This document shows positions 1 to 5,076 of a stretch of 5,076 bases of DNA, piece after piece. Under the pieces are notes generated by a model. The model saw nothing but the letters and a program-made list of their open reading frames with translations, was not told the origin of the DNA and ran no database searches. Position numbers and translations under genes: made by a program. Origin of the DNA: Alphaproteobacteria bacterium. GTDB taxonomy: Bacteria; Pseudomonadota; Alphaproteobacteria; Geminicoccales; Geminicoccaceae. Position 1 is the first letter of the stretch; each line of letters starts with the position of its first letter. The DNA lies in contig JALSRW010000055.1 of NCBI GenBank assembly GCA_026984595.1, positions 1 through 5,076 of the forward strand, read 5' to 3'.

Positions 1-1
1 C

Positions 2-718
2 CTGGAGGCCGGCGGGGTGATCGAACAGGAGACCCGCCTGTTCGATTCGGCCCGCGGCGTCACCCGCTCCATGCGCAGCAAGGAGGAAGCGCACGACTAT
101 CGCTACTTCCCCGATCCCGATCTGCTGCCGCTGGAGCTCGAGGAATCCTTCATCGCCCGCATCCGGGCGAGCCTGCCCGAGCTTCCCGACGAGAAGAAGG
201 AGCGGTTCATCCGCGAATTCGGGCTCTCCCCCTACGATGCCGGGGTACTGGTGGCGGAACGGGCGACCGCCGAGTATTTCGAGAAGGTGGCGGCCGGCCG
301 CGATGCCAAGCAGGCCGCCAACTGGGTGATCACCGAGCTGTTCGGCGCCCTCAACAAGGCCGGCAAGGGCATCGAGGACTGCCCGATCCGTCCCGAGCAG
401 CTCGGCCGGCTGATCGATCTCCTGAACGAGAAGGTGCTCTCGGGCCGTCTCGCCAAGGATGTGTTCGCCATCATGTTCGAGACCGGCGAGGATCCCGAGC
501 GCATCGTCGAGGAGCGTGGCCTCGAGCAGGTCACCGACAGCTCGGCGATCGAGCCCATTGTCGAGAAGGTCATCGCCGACAATCCGGGGCAGGTCGAAAC
601 CTATCGCAAGAACCCCAAGGTGATCGGCTGGTTCGTGGGCCAGGTGATGAAGGCCACGCGCGGCAAGGCCAACCCGCAGATGGTCCAGGAGCTCCTGAAG
701 CGGAAGCTCGAGGGCTGA
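2..718 (+). CDS. gatB: GatB, Asp-tRNA(Asn)/Glu-tRNA(Gln) amidotransferase subunit B (C-terminal half, 5' truncated by window edge)
   Basis: GatB is the tRNA-binding and kinase subunit of the cytoplasmic GatCAB complex. The complex converts mischarged Glu-tRNA(Gln) and/or Asp-tRNA(Asn) to Gln-tRNA(Gln)/Asn-tRNA(Asn), using ammonia released by GatA. The reading frame is open from base 2 (L-E-A-G-G-V-I-E-Q-E-T-R-L-F-D), so the GTG at 17 is an internal valine and not a start. About 238 residues are present, near half of the usual ~480. The end of the catalytic cradle domain is visible, with the hallmark YRYFPDPDLLP at about 98-130. The helical linker and GatB/YqeY tail domain follow, ending in the typical GWFVGQVMKATRGKANPQ and a lysine-rich ELLKRKLEG. 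The TGA is at 716-718. Nothing suggests a frameshift. gatC and gatA would be expected upstream or elsewhere and are not visible. Identification is very secure; only the missing N-terminus is unknown. Confidence 0.97.
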   Translation: MEAGGVIEQETRLFDSARGVTRSMRSKEEAHDYRYFPDPDLLPLELEESFIARIRASLPELPDEKKERFIREFGLSPYDAGVLVAERATAEYFEKVAAGRDAKQAANWVITELFGALNKAGKGIEDCPIRPEQLGRLIDLLNEKVLSGRLAKDVFAIMFETGEDPERIVEERGLEQVTDSSAIEPIVEKVIADNPGQVETYRKNPKVIGWFVGQVMKATRGKANPQMVQELLKRKLEG

Positions 719-719
719 A

Positions 720-742
720 GGCCGACGGCCGAGGGCCGACGG
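720..742 (+). repeat. 9-bp direct repeat GGCCGACGG in the gatB 3' spacer
   Basis: GGCCGACGG occurs at 720-728 and again at 734-742, starting two bases after the gatB stop codon. The surrounding units resemble an imperfect 14-bp tandem duplication. In such GC-rich sequence a short repeat may be chance or replication slippage. No function is inferred. Confidence 0.4.
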
Positions 743-763
743 GCGGCGGGTTCCGGGCCGTCG
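737..763 (+). terminator. Weak hairpin after gatB, possible terminator
   Basis: CGACGG (737-742) can pair with CCGTCG (758-763) around a 15-nt G-rich loop, 19 nt downstream of the gatB stop. There is no run of T after it, so it lacks the signature of an intrinsic terminator. It may only stabilise the 3' end of the gatB message, or be chance in GC-rich DNA. Confidence 0.2.
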
Positions 764-823
764 CCGGTCGCACGCGACAGCTCGGCGGCAAGGGACGACA
801 GAGGCGGCGAGGTCTCGTAAGGT

Positions 824-848
824 CCGGCAGCGCCGGGGTCCCCGCCGG
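824..848 (+). promoter_or_regulatory. Mutually exclusive GC hairpins just upstream of the permease start
   Basis: CCGGC at 824-828 can pair with GCCGG at 832-836 (3-nt loop) or with a second GCCGG at 844-848. CGGGG (834-838) and CCCCG (840-844) form an inverted repeat around one base. The cluster ends 6 bases before ATG 855, where a ribosome-binding site would sit. It could limit translation initiation, but such structures arise easily in GC-rich DNA. This is inference only. Confidence 0.2.
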
Positions 849-854
849 TGGCCG

Positions 855-2219
855 ATGCCTCCCTCCTTCCGACTCGAGATCGCGTGCATGGCCAGAGCAG
901 ACAGCCGCCCCTCCCCTTCGCCGCCGACGCAGCGGCCCGACAAGCTCGGCCTTCGCGAAGTCGTCGCCATGGGCGTGGGCGGAATGGTCGGCGGCGGCAT
1001 CTTCTCGGTGCTCGGTCTCGCCATCGCCGAGGCCGGCCATGCCGCGCCCATCGCCTTCGCGCTGGGTGGGGTGATCGCGCTCGTGACCGGTCTTTCCTAT
1101 GCCCGGCTGGGCCTTCTCTTCCATTCCAGCGGCGGCAGCTTCACGTTCCTCGAACACGCCTTCGCCAACCCGAACATCGCCGCCATCGGCGGCTGGCTGC
1201 TGCTGGTCGGCTATGTCGGCACCATGGCGCTCTACGCCTTCACCTTCGGCATCTACGGCAGCGCCATGCTCGGCGGCGGTTCCGGCCCGCTCCTCCATCA
1301 TCTGCTGGAGAGCGCGATCCTGCTCGTGTTCCTCGGTATCAACCTGCACGGCGTGCGGACCAGCGGCACCACCGAACTGGTGATCGTCGCGGTCAAGGTG
1401 GCGATCCTGTTCCTGTTCGCCGGCATCGGCCTGTTCTACGCCAGAGCCGACCATCTGCTGCCCCTGTTCGACAGGGGCTATGCCGGGGTGGTGCTGGGTG
1501 CCACCCTGATCTTCGTCGCCTACGAGGGATTCGAGCTCATTCCCAATGCCATCGACGACATGGAAGACCCACAACGGAACCTGAAGCGCGGAATCCTCTG
1601 GTCGATCCTGGTCACCATCCTCGTCTATCTGCTGGTCTCCACCGTCGCCGTCGGCAATCTGACTCCCCCGGAGATCGCCAAATACAAGGAATACGCGCTG
1701 GCGGTGGCGGCCCGGCCGTTTCTCGGCCAGACCGGCTTCCTGCTGATCGGGCTGGCCGCCCTGTTCTCCACCGCCTCGGCCATCAACGCCACGCTGTTCG
1801 GCACCGCCCGTCTCGGCACGATCATGGCCAGGGACCGGGCGCTGCCGAAGATCTTCGGTATCATGGCCCGGCACGATCATGTTCCCTGGGTCAGCCTGAC
1901 AACGATCACCATCGTGACCCTACTGTTCGTCAATTTCGCCGATCTGACCGTCATTTCTTCTTTCGCGAGCTCGACCTTCTTGCTGATCTTCGCCATCGTC
2001 AACTGGTCGGCATGGTGTCTGCGCCGGGAAACCGGTGGCAGTGGCTACGCCGCCCTCGTCGGGCTGTTCCTGTCACTGGCCTCCTGGCTGGCGCTCATGG
2101 CCTATCTATGGACGAACGATCCCCGCAATCTCTACTGGATCGGCGTCATCTACTCGGCGGTGGTGGTGGCCGAGCTCCTGTTCAGCGAGCGCCGCCTTCT
2201 CCGTCGCGGGTTTCGCTGA
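855..2219 (+). CDS. APC-superfamily amino-acid permease, about 12 membrane segments, substrate unknown
   Basis: Inner-membrane secondary transporter of the amino acid-polyamine-organocation (APC) superfamily, expected to import an amino acid or related solute using an ion gradient or by exchange. The 454-residue length is normal for the family. After a hydrophilic, proline-rich N-terminus (about 1-34), the first membrane helix carries the broken-helix substrate motif G-G-G-I-F (residues 46-50) in a glycine-rich stretch. Helix 6 and the following loop carry FVAYEGFELI (220-229), then D-D-M-E-D-P-Q-R-N-L and a lysine/arginine pair, the usual APC signature. Hydrophobic runs support about twelve helices, ending in an arginine-rich cytosolic tail. 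The start is uncertain. ATG 855 and ATG 888 (residue 12) are both in frame and neither has a good Shine-Dalgarno sequence. It is separated from gatB by 136 bp and from the next gene by a long spacer, so it is probably transcribed alone. The family call is secure; the substrate is not readable. Confidence 0.92.
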   Translation: MPPSFRLEIACMARADSRPSPSPPTQRPDKLGLREVVAMGVGGMVGGGIFSVLGLAIAEAGHAAPIAFALGGVIALVTGLSYARLGLLFHSSGGSFTFLEHAFANPNIAAIGGWLLLVGYVGTMALYAFTFGIYGSAMLGGGSGPLLHHLLESAILLVFLGINLHGVRTSGTTELVIVAVKVAILFLFAGIGLFYARADHLLPLFDRGYAGVVLGATLIFVAYEGFELIPNAIDDMEDPQRNLKRGILWSILVTILVYLLVSTVAVGNLTPPEIAKYKEYALAVAARPFLGQTGFLLIGLAALFSTASAINATLFGTARLGTIMARDRALPKIFGIMARHDHVPWVSLTTITIVTLLFVNFADLTVISSFASSTFLLIFAIVNWSAWCLRRETGGSGYAALVGLFLSLASWLALMAYLWTNDPRNLYWIGVIYSAVVVAELLFSERRLLRRGFR

Positions 2220-2403
2220 AGCGACGGCGCCCGCTTCGATACCGCGTCGTTCACGACGGTTGCCAAAACGTGCGCCTCGTGGCTTGATGCCGTTCCATGG
2301 CACTTGTCGTCCGGCGGTGAAATCGCCCGGAACGAAAGTGACCGTCGACTGTCGAAAAAAAGTATTGCGGGAAGCTTCGCCACTCGTGCGTTCCGCCGCC
2401 CGC

Positions 2404-2409
2404 AAGGAG
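2404..2409 (+). promoter_or_regulatory. Shine-Dalgarno AAGGAG for the upstream (possibly exported) PEBP start at 2419
   Basis: AAGGAG sits 9 nt before ATG 2419 and is a six-base match to the anti-Shine-Dalgarno. Starting here gives a 224-residue protein with a 65-residue N-terminal extension. The extension is positively charged and then hydrophobic (L-T-L-L-I-V-L-A-V-L at about residues 48-57). It is the best ribosome-binding site in the window, which is why the longer start deserves consideration. Confidence 0.45.
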
Positions 2410-2599
2410 AAACGGTGTATGTCGATCCACGCGGACCATGTCCTTTCGCGGCCACCGCTCCGGACGCCATACCTCCGGAGCGCACCGACCCGCCCACGGC
2501 GTTTCGTTGCCGCCGGCTCCCGAAAACAAGGGGGACAGTCATCGTCCATTCCGTGCTCGGTCCTCACGCTTCTCATTGTTCTTGCCGTTCTGTCCTCGT

Positions 2600-2606
2600 G
2601 GGGGAG
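2600..2606 (+). promoter_or_regulatory. Shine-Dalgarno GGGGGAG for the PEBP start at 2614
   Basis: The purine run ending in GGAG lies 7 nt before ATG 2614, an ideal spacing. It supports translation of a compact 159-residue cytosolic protein that begins M-A-F-T-L-R-S-P-A-F, as many cytosolic YbhB-type proteins do. It competes with the upstream start at 2419. Confidence 0.5.
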
Positions 2607-2613
2607 TTCTGTA

Positions 2614-3093
2614 ATGGCTTTCACGCTGCGTTCACCGGCATTCTCGGACGGCGCCGAGATTCCCATCGTCTACACTTGTGAAGGAGAGGACGTCTCCCCG
2701 CCTCTGATCTGGGAGGATCCGCCCGAAGGTACGCGGAGCTTCGCGCTCATCGTCGACGATCCCGATGCCCCGGATCCGAAGGCGCCGCGGCTCACTTGGG
2801 TGCATTGGGTGGTCTACGACATTCCGGCCGCGGCGCGGGCGCTGCCCGAGGGGGCCAGTGGCAAGGCCATGCCGGAGGAGGCGAAGGAGGGCCTCAACGA
2901 CTGGAAACGGGTGGGCTATGGAGGGCCCTGTCCGCCGATCGGCCGCCATCGCTACTTCCACAAACTCTATGCCCTGGATCTGTCGCTGCCGGATCTGGGT
3001 GCGGTGACCAAGGCCCGTCTGCTGGCGGCGATGGAGGGGCATGTTCTGGGGCGCGCAGAACTGGTGGGGACCTACCGAAAGAAGCGTCGCTGA
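2614..3093 (+). CDS. YbhB/YbcL-family PEBP-like protein (Raf kinase inhibitor-like)
   Basis: Member of the phosphatidylethanolamine-binding protein family, bacterial YbhB/YbcL branch. These small globular proteins bind anionic ligands in a conserved pocket; their physiological role in bacteria is mostly undefined. From ATG 2614 the product is 159 residues, the size of a complete single domain. Pocket motifs are present in order: Y-T-C-E-G-E-D-V-S-P-P-L near the N-terminus, D-D-P-D-A-P (48-53), V-H-W-V-V-Y-D (H64), G-G-P-C-P-P (103-108) and G-R-H-R-Y (110-114). Nothing essential is missing. An alternative in-frame ATG at 2419 with a stronger ribosome-binding site would add a signal-peptide-like extension and give a periplasmic protein, as in E. 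coli YbcL. I chose 2614 for its family-typical N-terminus, good ribosome-binding site and the weaker codon bias upstream. Family identity is secure; start and location are not. Confidence 0.88.
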   Translation: MAFTLRSPAFSDGAEIPIVYTCEGEDVSPPLIWEDPPEGTRSFALIVDDPDAPDPKAPRLTWVHWVVYDIPAAARALPEGASGKAMPEEAKEGLNDWKRVGYGGPCPPIGRHRYFHKLYALDLSLPDLGAVTKARLLAAMEGHVLGRAELVGTYRKKRR

Positions 3094-3119
3094 GCGCTCC
3101 GATCCGCGCGATCGTTCTA

Positions 3120-3140
3120 CTCGGGAAAGCGGCTCCCGGG
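3120..3140 (+). terminator. Hairpin downstream of the PEBP gene, possible terminator
   Basis: Bases 3120-3126 can pair with 3134-3140 (core CGGGA/TCCCG plus a G-T wobble and a closing C-G) around a 7-nt loop, 26 nt after the PEBP stop codon. It lies before the iorA promoter, where a terminator would be expected. No T run follows, so intrinsic termination is doubtful. Confidence 0.3.
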
Positions 3141-3144
3141 AAGG

Positions 3145-3158
3145 CCTGCAACTGCAGG
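3145..3158. promoter_or_regulatory. Perfect 14-bp palindrome CCTGCA-AC-TGCAGG upstream of the iorA promoter
   Basis: Six-base arms are perfectly inverted around a 2-bp centre. The centre is 33 bp (about three helical turns) upstream of the centre of the FNR-type box, on the same face of the DNA. It could be an operator for a second regulator of iorA. The 2-nt loop makes it unsuitable as an RNA hairpin in this register. No known regulator is recognised from the sequence. Confidence 0.3.
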
Positions 3159-3177
3159 TAACACTGCCTGCCCGCCA

Positions 3178-3191
3178 TTGATTTCGGTCAA
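3178..3191 (+). promoter_or_regulatory. FNR/FixK/Anr-type binding site upstream of iorA
   Basis: TTGAT-TTCG-GTCAA matches the FNR-family consensus TTGAY-N4-RTCAA at every defined position. The dyad extends one base further on each side (CATTGA/TCAATG, 3176-3193). FNR, FnrL, Anr and FixK are CRP-family regulators that activate genes at low oxygen. The site centre (between 3184 and 3185) is exactly 41.5 bp upstream of position 3226, the start point expected from the -10 hexamer at 3214-3219. That is the classic class II activator position. The match and geometry are seen; the identity of the regulator and the oxygen response are inferred. Confidence 0.72.
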
Positions 3192-3213
3192 TGTTTCCGG
3201 GCGGTCGGCCGTC

Positions 3214-3219
3214 TATGAC
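3214..3219 (+). promoter_or_regulatory. -10 element (TATGAC) of the predicted FNR-dependent iorA promoter
   Basis: TATGAC matches TATAAT at four of six positions. With this as -12 to -7, transcription would begin near 3226, leaving a leader of about 55 nt before GTG 3281. No separate -35 is needed in a class II promoter because the FNR box covers it. The in-frame ATG at 3215 lies inside this element, which argues against it as the iorA start. Confidence 0.5.
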
Positions 3220-3263
3220 CGGTCTGCCCGACAGGGAAGCATCGTGGGCCGCAACTGCAGAAG

Positions 3264-3268
3264 AAGGA
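3264..3268 (+). promoter_or_regulatory. Shine-Dalgarno AAGGA for iorA
   Basis: AAGGA lies 12 nt before the GTG at 3281, longer than ideal but usable. The other in-frame starts (ATG 3191, 3215 and 3302) have no comparable purine motif at a suitable distance, so this site favours GTG 3281. Confidence 0.45.
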
Positions 3269-3280
3269 CAAGAACGAGCC

Positions 3281-5076
3281 GTGGGATCCGTCGAGCCGCT
3301 GATGGGCAACGAGGCCATCGCCCGGGGAGCGTGGGAAGCCGGAATCGCGGTGGCCGTGGCCTATCCGGGCACGCCTTCCACCGAAATCGTCGAAAGCCTC
3401 GGGAAATACCCGCCCGAGGATCTGCGGGCCGAATGGGCGGCCAACGAAAAAACCGCCTTCGACATCGCCACCGGTGCCTCCTTCGCCGGCAAGCGGGCGC
3501 TCTGTGCGATGAAGCACGTCGGCCTCAACGTCGCCGCCGATTCCCTGATGTCGCTGAGCTATCTCGGGGTCAACGGGGGGCTGGTGATCGCCGTCGCCGA
3601 CGATCCCGGCATGCATTCCTCGCAGAACGAACAGGACAGCCGCGTCTTCGCCCGCTTCGCCTGCGTGCCGGTGCTGGAGCCGGCGGATGCCCAGGAAGCG
3701 CTCGACTATACCAGGATCGCCTTCGATCTCTCGGAAGCGTTCGCAACTCCGGTGGTGCTCCGCTCCACCACCCGTCTGTCGCACACCCGCTCCCTCGTCC
3801 ATCTGGGCGAGCGGAGCACCCCGCAGGAGCGCGCGTTTCCCGAGGACCGGCAGCGCACCGTCACCCTGCCCGCCCATGCCCGCGCCAACCGGCCGGCGGT
3901 GCTGGCACGCGAGGAGAAGATCGGCGCCTGGTTCGACGGCTCGGCGCTGACCCGGCGGGAGGCCGGCGATCCTGCCGTCGGCATCCTCACCGTCGGGCTC
4001 GCCTATGCCTATGTGAAAGAGGTGCTGCCGCAAGCTTCGGTCCTCAAGCTCGCGGCCTCCTGGCCGCTGCCGAAGAAGGCCGTCGCCGCGTTCGCCCGCT
4101 CGGTGGAGCGGCTGATCGTGGTGGAGGAGCTCGAGCCGCTGATCGAGGAGCAGCTCCGGGTGATGGGCCTCGAGGTCGAGGGCAAACGCTTCTTTCCGCG
4201 GGCCGGCGAGCTGTCACCGGAGATCGTCCGCGAGGGCCTGGTGAAGGCGGGTCTCCTCGAGGCACGGGAGCGAAAGCGCGGCCTGTCCCCGGAATCGATC
4301 CCCCGCCCGCCGCTGCTCTGTGCGGGCTGTCCGCACATGTCGAGCTACATGGCGCTGCGGGCGATCGATGCGCGGGTCTGCGGCGACATCGGCTGCTACA
4401 CCCTGGCCGCCATCGAGCCCCTGAAGGCGATCGACACCTGTGTCGCCATGGGAGCCAGCATCGGCAACGCCGTGGGGCTGGCCATGGCCGGCACCGAGAA
4501 GCGGCCGATCGTCGCCACCATCGGCGATTCGACCTTCCTGCATTCGGGCATCCCGCCGCTGATCGACGCCGTCTACATGGGCGCCGACATCACCGTGGTG
4601 ATCCTCGACAACCACATCACGGCGATGACCGGCGGCCAGCATCACGCGGGCACCGGCACGAGCCTGCGCGGCGAGCCCCGGGACCGGGTCGATTTCGCCG
4701 AGCTGTGTCGCGCCATCGGCGTCAAATGGGTGCGCAGCGTCGATTCCTACGATCTCGGCACGCTCTACCAGACGGTGCGCGAGGCCAGCGAGCACAAAGG
4801 GGTTTCGGTGATCATCGCCAACCGCCCCTGCGTGCTCGATCCCGTGCGCATCCGCGGCCTGCCGCTGGAGGTCGATACCGAGAACTGCGTCGCCTGCCAG
4901 ATGTGCATGAATCTCGGCTGCCCGGCGATTTCCTGGGACGAGGCGATGTACGACGGGCATCACAAGGTGAAGATCGATGCCGGCCTGTGCATCGGCTGCA
5001 CGCTCTGCGCCCAGCTCTGCCCGTCGAGCTGCATCCGGGCGCCGGCGGCACGGGATGCCGCACCGGTGGGCGTGAG
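3281..5076 (+). CDS. iorA: IorA, indolepyruvate:ferredoxin oxidoreductase large (alpha) subunit, 3' end cut by window edge
   Basis: Thiamine-diphosphate, iron-sulfur enzyme subunit. With IorB it decarboxylates aryl-2-oxo acids (indolepyruvate, phenylpyruvate, hydroxyphenylpyruvate) to aryl-CoA thioesters in the cytoplasm and reduces ferredoxin. Numbered from GTG 3281, 598 residues are visible with no stop; the family runs to about 600-650, so only the tail is missing. The pyruvate:ferredoxin-type N-terminal domain has L-M-G-N-E-A (7-12), YPGTPSTEI (28-36), N-E-K with E56, and G-M-H-S-S-Q-N-E-Q-D-S (110-120). The TPP-binding domain has C-A-G-C-P-H (347-352), C-G-D-I-G-C-Y-T (367-374), and G-D-S (415-417) to N444 followed by I-T-A-M-T-G-G. 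Two [4Fe-4S] ferredoxin motifs follow: C536-C539-C542-C547-P, with a four-residue last gap, and C570-C573-C576-C580-P. Starts at 3191, 3215 and 3302 are possible, but the promoter and homology favour 3281. iorB is expected just downstream. This is the split alpha-subunit form, not the large fused form common in aerobic proteobacteria. Confidence 0.95.
   Translation, partial: MGSVEPLMGNEAIARGAWEAGIAVAVAYPGTPSTEIVESLGKYPPEDLRAEWAANEKTAFDIATGASFAGKRALCAMKHVGLNVAADSLMSLSYLGVNGGLVIAVADDPGMHSSQNEQDSRVFARFACVPVLEPADAQEALDYTRIAFDLSEAFATPVVLRSTTRLSHTRSLVHLGERSTPQERAFPEDRQRTVTLPAHARANRPAVLAREEKIGAWFDGSALTRREAGDPAVGILTVGLAYAYVKEVLPQASVLKLAASWPLPKKAVAAFARSVERLIVVEELEPLIEEQLRVMGLEVEGKRFFPRAGELSPEIVREGLVKAGLLEARERKRGLSPESIPRPPLLCAGCPHMSSYMALRAIDARVCGDIGCYTLAAIEPLKAIDTCVAMGASIGNAVGLAMAGTEKRPIVATIGDSTFLHSGIPPLIDAVYMGADITVVILDNHITAMTGGQHHAGTGTSLRGEPRDRVDFAELCRAIGVKWVRSVDSYDLGTLYQTVREASEHKGVSVIIANRPCVLDPVRIRGLPLEVDTENCVACQMCMNLGCPAISWDEAMYDGHHKVKIDAGLCIGCTLCAQLCPSSCIRAPAARDAAPVGV

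Larger units (their letters stand above)
2220..2613 (+). other. Long spacer/leader between the permease and the PEBP-family gene
   Basis: No independent gene is convincing here. The first part has two short hairpins: CGTCG/CGACG at 2245-2258 (4-nt loop), and TCCGGCG/CGCCCGGA at 2310-2331 with one bulged base. Neither is followed by a T run. A run of seven A lies at 2355-2361 in an AT-richer patch. GTGACC (2338-2343) and AGTATT (2361-2366), 17 bp apart, make a very weak promoter-like pair. A strong Shine-Dalgarno AAGGAG (2404-2409) precedes ATG 2419, which opens a frame running directly into the PEBP gene. Translated, 2419-2613 gives an Arg-rich stretch, then a hydrophobic run ending in V-M-A, like a signal peptide. 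Third-position GC across this stretch is about 66% (42 of 64 codons), below what the clear genes show by eye, so coding status is open. Confidence 0.5.
3148..3260 (+). repeat. 10-bp direct repeat GCAACTGCAG flanking the iorA promoter
   Basis: GCAACTGCAG occurs at 3148-3157, within the palindrome, and again at 3251-3260, between the predicted transcription start and the iorA start codon. The copies are 103 bp apart and bracket the FNR box and -10 element. Only the first copy is part of a full palindrome. It could be a paired operator or coincidence. Confidence 0.3.

Noticed and set aside
570..1880. Long minus-strand open frame (436 codons) across the gatB end and permease
   Set aside because: Its translation is rich in Gly, Asp, His, Gln and Arg with no recognisable domain. 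It is the antisense shadow of the strongly supported permease and gatB, a common artefact in GC-rich DNA.
848..2287. Plus-strand frame from GTG 848, 479 codons, longer than the permease frame
   Set aside because: The product is Arg/Ala/Pro-rich with no membrane segments or family match. The overlapping frame from 855 gives a clear APC transporter.
2355..2361. A7 tract read as the T run of a minus-strand intrinsic terminator
   Set aside because: The adjoining sequence at 2364-2385 forms at most a three-base stem around a GAAGCTTC palindrome, and no minus-strand gene lies upstream that would need it.
2035..2418. Extending the PEBP frame back to ATG 2035, giving a 352-residue protein
   Set aside because: That stretch overlaps the permease 3' end in another frame, is low-complexity and has no family similarity. 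Better starts with ribosome-binding sites exist at 2419 and 2614.
2483..2545. Possible Tat signal in the long PEBP form (R-P-R-R-F-V-A-A)
   Set aside because: The arginine pair is some 20 residues before the hydrophobic run, too far for a twin-arginine signal. If anything the extension would be a Sec-type signal.
2304..2681. Plus-strand small open frame (125 codons) across the PEBP leader
   Set aside because: It overlaps the start of the PEBP gene in another frame. It has no ribosome-binding site at 2304 and no domain.
3188..4033. Minus-strand open frame opposite iorA (281 codons)
   Set aside because: No motif, and composition typical of an antisense frame. The opposite strand carries IorA with all catalytic motifs.
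4214..4963. Minus-strand open frame opposite the IorA TPP and ferredoxin domains (249 codons)
   Set aside because: Asp/His/Gly-rich antisense shadow with no recognisable domain; IorA motifs on the plus strand explain the open frame.

Overview
This is a GC-rich window (roughly two thirds G+C by eye). Its codon third positions are strongly G/C-biased, and every recognisable gene lies on the + strand. Gene content and codon bias suggest a proteobacterium, most likely an alphaproteobacterium. That assignment is inference: nothing in the window, such as an rRNA, settles it.

Layout from left to right. (1) 2-718: the C-terminal half of gatB, subunit B of the Asp/Glu-tRNA amidotransferase, cut by the left edge. 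(2) 719-854: a short GC-rich spacer with small repeats and hairpins. (3) 855-2219: a complete APC-superfamily amino-acid permease. (4) 2220-2613: a long leader or intergenic stretch. It is either non-coding or, from 2419 on, encodes an N-terminal export signal for the next gene. (5) 2614-3093: a YbhB/YbcL-type protein of the phosphatidylethanolamine-binding (PEBP) family. (6) 3094-3280: an intergenic region with a hairpin, a perfect 14-bp palindrome, a textbook FNR/FixK-type box and a matching -10 element. (7) 3281-5076: iorA, the large subunit of indolepyruvate:ferredoxin oxidoreductase, nearly complete but cut by the right edge.

The genes do not look like a single operon. gatB is housekeeping, and each later gene has its own sizeable upstream spacer. 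The clearest regulatory statement concerns iorA. TTGAT-N4-GTCAA at 3178-3191 is centred exactly 41.5 bp upstream of the start point predicted from a TATGAC hexamer at 3214-3219. This is the class II geometry of an FNR-type activator, so iorA is predicted to be switched on at low oxygen. That fits an oxygen-sensitive, ferredoxin-reducing iron-sulfur enzyme. The permease could in principle supply aromatic amino acids whose transaminated 2-oxo acids feed IorA, but its substrate cannot be read from sequence and the link is speculative.

I saw no tRNA, rRNA, CRISPR array, insertion sequence, phage gene or attachment site. I found no wholly new system. The points most worth following are the FNR-type promoter of iorA and the choice between two well-spaced ribosome-binding sites that would make the PEBP protein either cytosolic or exported.
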